Shown here: piece after piece, positions 12,661-24,300 of the stretch
Layout: the number at the start of each line of letters is the position of its first letter
How positions within the stretch are numbered: the first letter of the stretch is position 1
Source: Parietaria judaica
Lineage: Eukaryota; Streptophyta; Magnoliopsida; Rosales; Urticaceae
DNA length: 64,000 bases
Direction of reading: 5' to 3'
Assembly: GCA_954871525.1 (NCBI GenBank)
Contig: OX940864.1
Coordinates: forward strand, 21,694,001-21,758,000
Made by a program: the position numbers and the translations under genes
The notes under the pieces: model-generated
Database searches by the model: none
What the model was told of the DNA's origin: nothing
Seen by the model: only the letters and a program-made list of their open reading frames with translations

Positions 12661-13015
12661 ACTATAATAGACTTTTTTCTCCTTCGCTTTATAATTTTCA
12701 GCGTTATATATTAAAATTAATTTAATTTTTACGTTGAATTATCATTTCCAGCGTATAATTCCAAAAGTATAACTACGATCCTTATTTTTACTACGAAATA
12801 GGAAGATTAATTAATTAATAAAGGAAAGATATTTGTATTTAAATAATGCAGTTGAATCCTTATTTATTGCTACAATTAAGGATGATTAATTATTTTTTAA
12901 TTGTTTGATATTTAAAAAAAAGGGTATATCGGTCCATATTACAATTAGTTGGTGGTTTTAATTACCAAAAATAGATTTGGGCATTTTTTTGAAACCTTGA
13001 GTCACAAAGATAAAT

Positions 13016-14152
13016 AAGAGAACTAATAATGCCGAAAAAATTGGGGATTGGTCTTGGGATTGTCAAATAATAATTAGAAAAATGATTGAAGATATATCTA
13101 GCCGTAGTTAACATTATTATTACAAACTTAATTGTATTTTGTAGCCTTTTTTAATATTAATGTTTGAAATTGCCTATATATTCTATTTTGGTTGGGCATA
13201 TTTGAATTTTTAGAGAGAGACTTGAAATCACTTTGAAGTTTGTTATTGGCGTGATATATGCATCGAAATTAGGGTTTGCTTTTGTTAGTTTTTAGGTCAT
13301 TCTCCACTAATGCGTTTTTCTGTTTGACCAAAGCCCACAATCATTTAGAAAGAGAGACATTGTGGGACTTCATTTGCTAATTAAAAATCGTTAATTGGTT
13401 AAAGAAATATAAAATAGCATTTTTTGGTTAATTAGTTACTACTAGAGTTTATTAGCGTAAATTAGTGCACTAACTATTTCCTAAAGTGAAAAAGCTAATT
13501 CTTGGACCCAACAGGATAATATCAGTTTACGAGGGAATATGTTAGTTATATTTGTTATGAAAATATATACCCTAAAATAAAAGAACTCAGAATAAGTCAA
13601 AATTATAGTATTTATCATTGTTGACCTATAATATGAGAGTTACACGCTTATGACCGAAATTAAGAAGAGGGGAAAAAAAAAATCGAGAATAGCCTTTATT
13701 TTAGTGGCGTAAAAGAGTAAAAAGGATACGAATATTGAGGGGCGCGGATAAACATGTCTTACATAATATTACAAGGACGTAGGTCATGTACGGGCGGAAG
13801 AGTAATCCTTTAAACGTACTACTGTCATTACGATTTTCGGGAGTTCTTTATACACGAATATTAGAGGGGCAACCACGGAAATTACTCTAACAAACATCAA
13901 AAGCCCGAATTCGCACATTTTATTTTCTCTAGGGTTTTCCAACACATTTTCTCAAGGTTTTGAATTCCGAGGGCTATTTGTACACAACATGATATTAGAG
14001 GGGCATGCATGAAAATCCCTCAAACAGACATTAAAGCTTAATAAAAGCCTGAATTTGCGGCGTACGAAGGCGCGGCTTGGCTCTCAATGTCATCTATTTA
14101 AAGGGCTCCAAACAAGCCATGAAACCCACAAAAACGACACACGAACTCTACC
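13016..14152 (+). promoter_or_regulatory. Upstream region and TATA box of the endoglucanase gene
   Basis: No gene. TATTTAAA at 14095-14102 lies 51 bp before the ATG at 14153, a plausible TATA box with a short leader. Upstream, at about 13722, 13857 and 13991, the phrase GATATTAGAGGGGC or a close variant recurs three times, the last two followed by AAATTACTCTAACAAACAT-like text. These diverged direct repeats may be duplicated upstream sequence or an old insertion. Confidence 0.55.
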
Positions 14153-17100
14153 ATGGCAACGACGACGACGAGAAGTGAAGCGTCGAAGCTGATTTCGCGG
14201 CCTTGCTTATGGTTTTACGTGGTGTTATTAATGGTGGGCACCAACAGTCCAATGTTACTTGCGAGCCCGAATTACAGAGACGCGTTGGCGAAGTCGATTC
14301 TGTTCTTCGAGGGACAGAGGTCGGGGAAGCTCCCGCGCGACCAGCAGATCAAGTGGCGCTCCAACTCCGGCCTTTCTGACGGCCGAGCCGCCAATGTACG
14401 TGCATTTGTTATTATTTGATTGACCGTGTATTATGTATAATGATTGGCGCATATTTTTGTACTTGCTTTGTTTGTGCTTTCATTGATCTTTCTCGTACTT
14501 TTGAGTTTGACCATATTCAGAGCATGATGAGTATGAGTATGTACTTTGCTTTTGTTCTAAGACTCAATCACATGACCACACTTGCCATTCAAGACTGCAA
14601 ACCAAATGTCAAAAAGATTAAAAAAAAAAAAGTTTCAACGTTGATTTTGGGCGGGTTTTGTAGTTTTAAATTTTTATTTTTTTAATCAATTTATCTTTAT
14701 TTTTTATTTTTTAAGCTTTTAGATGGTTAACTTTATAATTTATTGTTTTTTAGGAGTAAATTAATAAAAACTGTTTTAAGGTTAAATTAATGATATATTT
14801 ATTTCCTTTAGTTTTAGATCAATTAAACGCAGAATTTAAAATATCAATTAATTTTATAAAATATAAAATTACAAAAAATTCTTAAGATTACATGAGAATA
14901 ATGATTTTTTGAATTTTCCATTCATTTTTATGATAAATGACCATAAAGTTTCAAAACGTATATTTTTATAAGAGACTATAACGTATACAGTTTTTAATTC
15001 CTATAATCAATAAATATGTATGAACATTGTAATAAATTACGTCTTCAATTTGGTAAAATTGATTATTGGAATGGCGTGCCAGGTGGACTTGACCGGAGGT
15101 TACTACGACGCCGGTGACAACGTGAAGTTCAACCTGCCGATGGCGTTCAGCACGACGATGCTGTCGTGGGGCGCTCTCGAGTACGGAAAACGCATGGGCC
15201 CGCAGCTGCCCCGCACGCGCGCCGCCATCCGGTGGGCCACCGACTACTTCCTGAAGTGTGCCACCGCCACGCCCGGGCGCCTCTACATCGGCGTGGGCGA
15301 CCCCAACGCTGACCACAAGTGCTGGGAGCGCCCCGAGGACATGGCCGGTGGCCGCCCCGTTTACTCAGTCTCCGCCTCCAGCCCCGGCTCTGATGTCGCG
15401 GCAGAGACAGCCGCTGCACTGGCGGCCGCCTCCATGGTGTTCCGCAAGGTGGACCCCAAGTACTCGCGGTTGCTTCTGGCCACGGCGAAGAAGGTCATGA
15501 ACTTTGCTCTCCAATACAGAGGCGCGTACAGCGACGCTCTTGGCTCGGCCGTGTGCCCCTTTTATTGCTCTTACTCTGGCTACAAGGTTTGTTTTGTTTC
15601 CAATAGAAATAACTTATCGAGTATTAATTTAATAATAGTAGTTCGAGTTGGAACCGGAAAAATATTATTTAATCGAGGTTATTAATGTATCAAAGTTATG
15701 TTGTATTTAGTAGACGAAAGCGTATTTTTATAACTAGATAGTCTAATTTTACGGGTATGCTAACAATAAGCGTGAAATAGAGCCAGAATCCGGTATTGTA
15801 ATAAGCTAGTTTAGTTCTAACACCAGTTTCCGATTTTTACAAATCAAGTACACTTAGTAGTTCTTTAAAACCGATTTTTTTTTTCTTTCAAAAAACACGT
15901 TTGCCGATACATTCCCAATTTTGGTTCTAACCTGCGTAATACCGGTTCTAAAGATACTAAAATAAAATCTTGTAAAATAAAGAGCACCATTTCCCCGGTT
16001 TTATCTAAAAATACCGGTTTCTTGCCTCGAAAGTATTACTAATTACTCTAAATTTGATTGGAGAAAGCGGTACTAATGAGATTGCATTTGTATGCGCTCA
16101 GGACGAGCTGGTTTGGGGAGCTGCATGGCTGCTGAGAGCGACCAACGCCCCAACTTACGCCAACTTGTTGCGGTCTTTGGGAGGCTCCGACTCGCCGGAC
16201 ATATTCAGCTGGGACAACAAGTTCGCCGGTGCTAATGTTCTCTTATCAAGGGTACGTATGAAAAGAAAGAGAGAAAAAAAAAACCCGAAATATTCGAGCT
16301 TGTTCTGATTCGGAAATGGTATCACTCTTTGTGTGCAGAGGGCTGTGTTGAACAATGATAAGAACTTCATGCAATACAAGCAACAGGCTGAACAGTTCAT
16401 GTGCCGAATCTTGCCCAACTCTCCCTATTCCACCACTCAATACACGCAGGGTAATAATAATAGTAATGCTTGTATAATAATTAGCAAAAAATATTATTGA
16501 AAAATAATGTAATTGTAAATGGGTACTGTTGCAGGAGGGTTGATGTACAAGCTTCCTTCGGCTAACTTGCAATACGTGACGGCAATCACGTTCTTACTCT
16601 CTACCTATTCCAAGTACATGTCTTCCACAAAGCAAACTTTCAACTGTGGCAACCTCCACGTCTCCTCAGGCACCTTGAGAAACCTAGCAAAGAAACAGGT
16701 ACCCACATTTTATTTGCTTTATACGGGGTGAAACCGAGATTGAGTACAGGGCTTTTGGCATTTTTCAATACGGTTGCGGTTTTTTGGGCTTTTCCGAAAT
16801 CCAGGTTTTCTTATAGCCGAAACAGGATCAACTCTGTTGTTGAGAATATCTTTCTTATTTATTTAACTAAAATAAAAATCCGGTTTTCTCTCTTTTCTGC
16901 TAGGGGTGAAACCGAGATTAGGTACCGGTTTTTGGCTTTTTTGAGTTGGTATTGGTTTTTTGGGCTTCCCAAAACTGCGCTCTATCGTAGACTCGGTTCT
17001 GTAAAGATATTTTCTTGAGCCAAAACCGGAAAAAATCTGGTCTTCCAGAATATTTTTTTTTAAGTTGTTAACTAGAGAAAAAGAAGAAAAAAACGGATAT

Positions 17101-17618
17101 CTTACACCGATTCTGAAATTGTTAGAAACCCGATTTCATACTAAAATTAGGGCCCGATTATTGCTTTTTAACACAAAAAAAATCCGGGTTTTTGGAACAA
17201 ACTCAGATTAGAACTCGAAATCTCCCCTGAAAAGGAGAAGAAAATGTAAATATTGACGATGATTGTATTGTTGTGGCCATGATTTTAGGTGGATTACATA
17301 CTTGGGGTGAATCCTCTGAAGATGTCCTACATGGTGGGCTACGGTCCACACTTCCCCAAGAGGATTCACCACAGGGGATCGTCGATGCCTTCCTTAGCAA
17401 GGCACCCGCAGGCCTTCGGCTGCCAAGGCGGATTCCAACCCTTCTTCTACTCGGGAAGCCCCAACCCGAACATCCTGATCGGGGCCGTCGTGGGAGGGCC
17501 AAACCAGAGCGACGGCTTCTCCGACGACCGCGGTGACTACAGCCAATCCGAGCCCGCGACTTATATTAACGCCGCCATTGTCGGGCCTTTGGCGTATTTT
17601 GCCAGCTCAGCAAAGTAG
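14153..17618 (+). CDS. Endo-1,4-beta-glucanase (GH9, class B type)
   Basis: Secreted cellulase-type enzyme acting on beta-1,4-glucan in the cell wall. Six exons join in frame: 14153-14395, 15083-15586, 16102-16251, 16339-16450, 16535-16698 and 17289-17618. This gives 500 aa, the usual size for plant class B enzymes, which have a signal peptide and GH9 domain but no membrane anchor or C-terminal carbohydrate module. A hydrophobic signal covers about residues 18-37. [12 protein letters not shown] (86-97) supplies the catalytic aspartates D90 and D93. KRIHHRGSS (415-423) supplies the conserved histidine, and [13 protein letters not shown] near 472-483 supplies the proton donor E479. Introns 2 and 5 (515 and 590 bp) hold decayed repeat sequence. 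The gene appears intact. Confidence 0.94.
16728..17070 (+). repeat. Diverged direct repeat inside intron 5 of the endoglucanase gene
   Basis: GGGGTGAAACCGAGATT occurs at 16727 and again at 16903, about 176 bp apart. Each copy is followed by similar text (CTTTTGGC, GGTTTTTTGGGCTT, then AAGATATTTTCTT-like). GGGGTGAA is also the start of the hAT terminal repeat seen at 36247, so this may be old hAT-related debris tolerated in the intron. Confidence 0.55.
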
Positions 17619-18198
17619 CCGTTGGGGACTGAACTCTGAAGAGTCTGCTTAAGGACTTCAGTTAGGTGATGATTGTAACTAAGGAGCATAGAAAGGGGTT
17701 GTTCACCACACCGTTTGAAGCAGCCCAAAAATGAAAGTGGCTGCATTAATCGGGAATGTTGTGTGGATATACAGTTTCACTAATATAAAGATCTGGTTTC
17801 GAGTTTGACTTGACACGGAAATCGACCAACTCGGAAAACGATAAACAAATCAAAAAGAAAATGACACAAAGTTATTATAGTGGATCGCTCTGAATGTGAG
17901 AGGTGTGTCCACTTCCTGATTGCAAATTTATTTCACTGTAATCCAATCGGAATTAGAATACGTGTGAATTTTCCAAATTACTCTACGCTAAATAAATTTC
18001 TAACTATAAAATTGGGAAAAATAGATTTCACAACTCCAGAACTTAATAAAAATAAATCTGTCTGTCTATCAATGTACCACTACAGTATGTCGGATAGTAA
18101 GAAAAGACGAGGAAAAATCTGAAGTTGTGTGTACTTATGTTCGGAATCTCGGTTTAACGAACTCTTTTATCAACTATATGTGTAAATAGTAAACACCA
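17619..18198. other. 3' flank of the endoglucanase gene
   Basis: Probable 3' UTR followed by AT-rich intergenic DNA. No gene recognised. A small frame at 17880-18122 has no family likeness. Confidence 0.5.
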
Positions 18199-18239
18199 AT
18201 GGATGCACATTATGAAACAGTCGAACTAATATTTTTAAA

Positions 18240-18450
18240 ATTGCACTCTTGGGACGGCGGGAAATGCCTCATGGCGTACGCCTCGATTCAGTCTTTTGAG
18301 GCTTATGTCTGGGGTCTTGGGGCGGCGGGAAATGCCTCATGGCGTACGCCTCAATTCAGTCTTTTGAGGCTTATGTCTGCCGCTCTTGGGGCAGCGGGAG
18401 AATGCCTCTTGGCGCCTTAATTCAGTTTAAGGAGGTTTATGCCTCAGCCA
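18240..18450 (+). repeat. Three-copy tandem repeat, about 68-bp unit
   Basis: Units start near 18246, 18313 and 18381 with CTCTTGGGGCGGCGGGAAATGCCTC or variants and end with CAGTCTTTTGAGGCTTATGTCT or variants. The first two are almost identical and the third is diverged. An open frame runs across them only because the unit lacks stops. No function is evident. Confidence 0.85.
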
Positions 18451-18479
18451 TTTTAAGGCCAAACTATAGGTCCCCGTTC

Positions 18480-19011
18480 ACTTGAGTGTAATCGGGCGTA
18501 ATCGGGTGTATTAGAGTTTGAGTTTTACTACACATTTTCTTTGAGACATTTTCATGTTAGGTTTGCATTTATATAATAACATATTGACATATATAAGAGA
18601 TTTCGAGTTTGATGGATTCATATGTTTATGTTCGAAACTAGAAGTTGATGTCCCCGGCGACGGTCATATGCAAGGCACTGACGTAGCACGGACGAGCTAG
18701 ACGTTCGCTATCGTATATATTGCAGCTCTCTGGATTGGCAAACACGCAAGAATCCGTATTTAGCATTAGACGTCACTAGCGCATCTATGCCTACATTCCA
18801 AGTCGTGACATCGCGTGAAAACAACAAAGAGAGTGACAAGCGACACACTTTTGCGGTACTAGTTGTTTGCGGACATTATCAATTGTATCTATCTATCTAT
18901 CTATTATAAGGAGTACAATCTCTTTTGCTTGCTTCAAATGATCAACGCTCTAAAACACTTCAATTTATTCGTAAATATTCATTTTATTCGATAACAAGAC
19001 TATAAAAGGAG
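18480..19011. other. Intergenic between convergent genes
   Basis: Short AT-rich gap between the endoglucanase and UreF genes, which point toward each other. It has a short ATCT tetranucleotide tract near 18888-18904. No gene seen. Confidence 0.5.
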
Positions 19012-19722
19012 TTAAGAGGAGAACAGCCTAGAGAACAAGTACGCGTGACACCCCTGAAGCGTCTCCAGCAGAGGCGCAACCATGCACGCGTCCTCCACGC
19101 GCCGCCCCATCCACTTCCGCACGATCCCCTCCGCGACGCCCGCGATCCGCCGCTGCATCACCGCGGCGCCCAGCGGCCCCACGAGGTTCAGCCTCGTGGC
19201 CGCCGACAGCGCGTCCCGCAGCGTCACAAACACGTAGGCCCGCTGCGCGCGCGCAACCCCCATCCCGACGAGCCCGCAGACGAGGCCGAACGCGGTTGCG
19301 TGGTGGAAGTTGCCCGCCGTCGCGGAGGACGATCTCAGCTCCTTAAGCGACGGCGCGTCGTGGGAAAACACGGCAGCAGCCACGCGCATGAGGGCCGAGC
19401 CCTGCGAGGCCGAGGCCTTGCGGGCCACCTCGTTGGTGAGGGTGGCGTCGAGCATTCTGTTGAGGCGGTGCAGCGAGGCGGGGTCCGGGGATTGGGCGGC
19501 GGCGGCGACGAAGGGGAGAAGGAGACTGGCGGTGTTCTCCAGGAGGTGGACTATGAAGTTTTGGAGGTCTTCTTGGGAGGAGATGAAGCGCGTTTGGCAC
19601 GCGGCTTCCACGCCTAGCGAGTGAGCGAAGCCTCCCGTGGGGAGAATCGAATCCAAGAGTTGCCACTCGTTCCAGTCTAGATTTGAATCCGTTTCCGCAT
19701 CTTTTATCTCTGCCATAATCAC
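19012..19722 (-). CDS. UREF: Urease accessory protein F
   Basis: UreF works with UreD and UreG to load nickel and CO2 into apo-urease. In plants this acts in the cytosol so that urea nitrogen can be recovered. The single exon encodes 236 aa, typical of plant UreF. The N-terminal part reads WQLLDSILPTGGFAHSLGVE, the family hallmark. AGNFHHATAFGLVCGLVG (about residues 139-156) and RLNLVGPLGAAVMQR (178-192) match the later conserved helices. Two nearby ATGs (19722 and 19716) could start translation and I take the longer. The coding sequence is strikingly GC-rich compared with its surroundings, especially in third positions. It is convergent with the endoglucanase gene. No intron is needed to explain it. 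Confidence 0.95.
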   Translation of the reverse strand: MIMAEIKDAETDSNLDWNEWQLLDSILPTGGFAHSLGVEAACQTRFISSQEDLQNFIVHLLENTASLLLPFVAAAAQSPDPASLHRLNRMLDATLTNEVARKASASQGSALMRVAAAVFSHDAPSLKELRSSSATAGNFHHATAFGLVCGLVGMGVARAQRAYVFVTLRDALSAATRLNLVGPLGAAVMQRRIAGVAEGIVRKWMGRRVEDACMVAPLLETLQGCHAYLFSRLFSS

Positions 19723-20077
19723 TCGAATTTACAGAATCTCGAATCTTGAAGATTCTACGACACTCGAAGTTTTGGATTGCCGGTCAAATGTGTAGAATTT
19801 TGGAAGCTATCTGGGCTATTTGAACTCACTCGCTACTGTCAATGAAACTCGTTAAATCTCAAAGCTACTAACTTCGTGATTCGCCATGATCTGCAGTCGC
19901 CATATTATCCCAACTCAGAGAAACCAGTGAGCAGGGACCGAAGTCAACGACTTCAAAACCAAACCCTACTGTTGTTGTCGATAAACATGAAAAGTACCAA
20001 TCGGGCTATTATTAATTTGTTGGGACATTTGCCAAAAGGCCAAAACTACTCGCATGTTACAAAAACATGTATATATG
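19723..20077. other. UreF upstream region
   Basis: Probable UreF promoter and leader, read on the minus strand. No clear TATA motif picked out. It ends at the left border of the MULE-type element. Confidence 0.4.
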
Positions 20078-20689
20078 TAAAAAAATCATTATCTACCCAT
20101 ACATTAGGGTGAAATTCGAAATTTGATTATGAATGTTCTAAAATTCAAAATCTAGTGATGTTCACCGTTTACTTTCCATTTTGCTCCTGAGATCGAGTAT
20201 AAAGAGAAAAAACCTTACTTTTGGGACCACAGTTTTCATTTCGTTCATTCTATATTTGCCCACATTCTCTCTTCGTCCGAAGGACCACTACTCCTTCCCA
20301 AATATTTCCTTGTTTGGATCCGAGAATCTCTTCAACGGTGGGACCATAGAATTTTGGAGGTGGGCCAAACGCCCGTGTTGCTTCACTCGTCGCCGTCGCA
20401 AAAAGCCACGAAAATGCCCTTCTCCGCCGCCGGTGTAATCTTTCGAAACCCTAACTCCTTTTTTTTTTGTCCATTACATGCTTTTAATTTATTTATTTTT
20501 TTTTGGTCCATTACATGCATTTAGTGGATGAAATCCATAGATATGTGATGAGACAGAGGCTTTGTCGTGATCACTCGACATGGTTGCGGCGAGAGCAACG
20601 ACGATAATGTGTACTATTCCAACCTTGTTGGTTGGAAAGATTAGGATATGAGCAGGCGCACAAGGGCAAAAAAGCAATGCGGGACGTAT

Positions 20690-20775
20690 TGTCGATGTTA
20701 TAAAATGTATAACCGTGTTGTAAATCGTGTATTTCCGATGTTATGAAATGTATAACCGTGTTGTAAAATCTCGAT
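20690..20775. repeat. Short direct repeat
   Basis: AAATGTATAACCGTGTTGTAAA occurs at about 20704 and again at about 20745, each preceded by GATGTTAT. This is a local tandem duplication with a unit of roughly 41 bp inside the MULE-type element. Confidence 0.75.
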
Positions 20776-20939
20776 TGATTGGCGTTTAAATTGTAAACTG
20801 AGACCATAAACAAATAAAGTCGGACATAGCTCTTTCTCACGAATGGGTAAAAATCCCGACCTTGGGAGTATCATGTTTTTCCATGCACGGTCATCTCATT
20901 TTTTTATCGTGCACGGTAATCAATACATATCATGATGAT

Positions 20940-21200
20940 ATATGTGCGTCTCCGAATTCGGACATTGTTATCTCTGAATTCGGTTCTTTGGATAACCGGT
21001 TATTAGGGCAAAATAACCGAAGTCGGGGATTTATTATCTTCAAATTTAATTTCTCCGTAATTAGTTTTTCATATCGTCGACTTCGAAAATATAATTCACC
21101 GACTTAGAGGTATAAATGCAGTCCTCGGAAATTAAAACCTATAATTACGGGTTCGGTCATTCATATCTCTAACTTCGGTCTTTTCGTGCACGATTATCAA
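20940..21200. repeat. Left array of CCGANNTCGG-like motifs
   Basis: Variants of CCGAATTCGG, ACCGAAGTCGG and CGACTTCG recur every 20-40 bp between the left inverted end and the F-box coding region. They are mixed with CGTGCACGGTAATCAATA-type phrases at both 20912 and 21190. The motif core is nearly palindromic. A matching array lies on the other side of the F-box gene at 25125-25510. Confidence 0.6.
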
Positions 21201-21396
21201 TAAATGCGCATGATGATATGAATGGGAAGTATCAAGCGTCGCCTTAGTTAATGTGATCCCTAGTTGATCTCCTTTAACACTCCAAATGTCAGATATGCTA
21301 TTAAAGAGAAGGCATGATTTCTATTCATTTCACCATATCTCTACGATCAACCTCTCAATACTCAACCTCTCTTTTCTCTCTTAACAAATTACAACA

Positions 21397-24300
21397 GTGA
21401 ACACTTCGGAGCACCTTCCCGAGGAACTCGTCTTCTCCAAAATCCTAACGGAATTGCCGGCGAAATCCCTGATGGGATTTAAAAGCGTTTCCAAAAAATA
21501 TTGTCATCACATATCTATCGATGAGTCGTTTATCAACCCTCACCGAATCCGTCAGCAAGACAAAAACGGGCCACTCGTGATTGCCGTCGGTGAACAGTTT
21601 ATACCAATGCTGACCAACGGCGACCGGGTGCGCCGAATTAACGTGGCGTATCTCAACCCCTCAAACCACATGTTTTTGATGGTGGGCTCTTCCAACGGCT
21701 TGGTCTGCCTGAGACTCGGGTGAGACGATATGACGCGACTCACGGTATAGAATCCGGCGACTCGGAAGGTGAGACATCTACTGATTTCACCAGCCTATTC
21801 ACCCGAGTTCGAGGGCATCCATGCGGTGTTAGGTTTCCGATCCGACATTGCGAGCAACGACTACAAGGTCGTCTGCTTGTGCCTCGGCAAGAGGGTGTTG
21901 GGAAGTTCATTACGTTTCCCGATAATATTATCACGATTTATGCCGTCAAGCCGCCGGGGAAACATTTAAAAAATATTTAAAGCGGAAAAACTTGTTACCC
22001 GTACAACGATTTGAACGTCGTATAATAACCAAAATCAAGATCTGATAAATTATTACTAATTTAACTTTTCATAAATTCATTATTAATAATCTAGACTATA
22101 GGAAATAAATAAACTGTGAATAAAGGTTTGCATTTATTGACCCAATGCATAAGGCCGTACCTCAGGTGATGATGATTCCGGCTGCGCGTTCTGAACTGGG
22201 CAGGGCCTCGCCGATGCTGAGGGAAACTCCCGTGATCTTCCGAGATATTCTCCTGGACTCCTCGTACCGAAGCGTGGGCTTCGCCGACAGGACTCTGTCG
22301 CAAAAACTTTAACTGGTGGTTCTTTTCAAGCTTTCGGAGAACAACGTCTCACTAAGCCGAACCAGAAAAGAGAGATCAGAGGCTAAGAAATTCGCAACCT
22401 CTAGAGAGAGAGAGAGAGAGATCGAATTCTTGCTCTGGGGAAGGTGTGTGAAATGTGTAGAATGAGCCTTATATTTATAGGCTCATAGAAAAACCAATAA
22501 GGGAAGTTTCCTTCCTTGAATTTCGAATTCTATGATAGGTAAATATAATTAATCACTCAAACCAATGGCCAAGATTGAATCACCAAAGATCCAATGGTTC
22601 TAATTAATTAGGGATTTAACCAAATATGGAAATCATGAATAAATCAATTATCCAATCACTTCCTTATATAATAGAATTCGAATTCTTTATGTACCCATAT
22701 GGAAAATTCGAAATCAATAACCTTGATCCAATGATTGAAATTAATTCCATAACTTATCTAATGGACCATATTGAATTAGCGTAAAGTCAAGCCTCATTAC
22801 TTGTTCACCAAGCAAAAAATTCGACCTCCATTATAAAGAATTCGAATTTCGCATTTTCATATATACATGTTAATTAATTCCCAATCTAATGGTTAAGATT
22901 AAATCTTAAACTAATCCAATGTATATAATTAATTAAGCAATTTCGAAATCAATACTTGGTCACTATTTTAGAATTTAGCTTTCCAAATTAATTATCATGA
23001 TCCAACGGTTAAGATCAATCTTGACCGATCTAATGAACCAAATTAATTTCAAGGTTTTTCTATTAATACCTAAACATAGGTACATATGCCGCATATTTAG
23101 AAACTCCAAATCCAAGTAAATTCGTGTAAGCCCAACTCACACATTTACTTGGGCTGCATTATTTCTACACATTCATATATATACCAAATATATATTTTTA
23201 TTTAAATAACATAAATCTATTAATTAATAATTAATTATTAATAAGAATATTAATAATTAAATCCAAATAATTAAATGATATTATTAATAATCTTTTATCT
23301 CAATATCACACATTAAAGGTCGTGGTGCAACACCACCATTTAAATACGTGACACGTGATTAAATTTCACATATTTACAAAAACGATCGTAAACTTGGAAA
23401 TTCTCTAAATCACAAACCGTACGTCGAAATGACTCGGTTCCAAAAGAAAAGTCTCTTAGAATTTAATTTCTAACAACTTTTCAGTTGATGAAAAATCTAA
23501 ATTCAACTTTATTTTATCAGTTAAATTTCTAACACCAAACTTTGGTATTTTTGCCACGTCAAAAATAAAACTTCCAAAGTCTGACAGAGACTCTAGTTTT
23601 ATGAAGCCTGACAAATGATAAAAACATACCGAATGTTTAAATCACGTACGTATCATCCGTTCCGGAGCTATCCTGGGGACCATGGACCCGTATCACTGAA
23701 GCTCCAACGAACTGCTAGTGGTTTGTCAAACCTCAGTGTTATTCCACTATAAACCCGAGGCTGCACTCTTTAGTGGTACGGTATATATTATTCCATTTAT
23801 AGCAAGGTGTCCATTGATACAATCAAATTCGGGTTATTGATCTTTCACTTGATGATCCACACACGAGCAGGCAGTTTTTACCGTTTTGGCTCTCATTGCA
23901 TTTTCATCCTCAACTCAGTAAGTAATATTGTGAGTAACCCACTTATGGTTTCGATTCATAAGTTGCGCACGGGTACCTCTCACTTCTCACCACTAACAAT
24001 CAAGGGAATCATCTTGACTCTGAAGAGAGCTATGTGATGTCCGTGTCTATAACCAAGCTACCCTTATCTGTTGACTATCATGTTCCCAAAATAGCAACAT
24101 TGGGAACGACAGTAAATGTGTTCTTTAACAGTTAAATGAAAGAACAGTAAATTCAACAGTCCAGGCTCGAGGTCACTCAGGACTTAGATCGAATATCCAT
24201 TTGATAATCTGTTAGTGATTTAACTTCAAGTTGTCAGTGACAGTCTTATATAACAACTTCCAGAGTTTAAGTCAGGTCTAGTCCAGTATGAAGCCGCTTC

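Larger units (their letters stand above)
11765..13015. mobile_element. Probable MULE-type element with captured fragment
   Basis: The left end (around 11765-11880, with ACTCCCAAAGTTT, AAATGCTCA, then TTTTGGACCATATTAACCC) pairs in inverse with the right end (around 12918-13010: ACTCAAGGTTT, AAATGCCCA, then TATGGACCGATATACCC). The ends are therefore imperfect inverted repeats of about 100 bp. Just inside the left end sits a GC-rich exon-like piece (12048-12300), followed by a GTAATTATAGTTAC array (12345-12660). This layout matches the better-defined element at 43841-47810. No exact 9-bp duplication was found, so ends and assignment are moderately sure. Confidence 0.6.

Noticed and set aside
18199..18420. 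73-aa repetitive frame
   Set aside because: Produced by the 68-bp tandem repeat, which happens to lack stops; no family likeness.
19045..19624. Long open frames opposite and out of frame with UreF
   Set aside because: They arise from the GC-rich codon use of UreF, show arginine- and alanine-rich low-complexity text and match no family.
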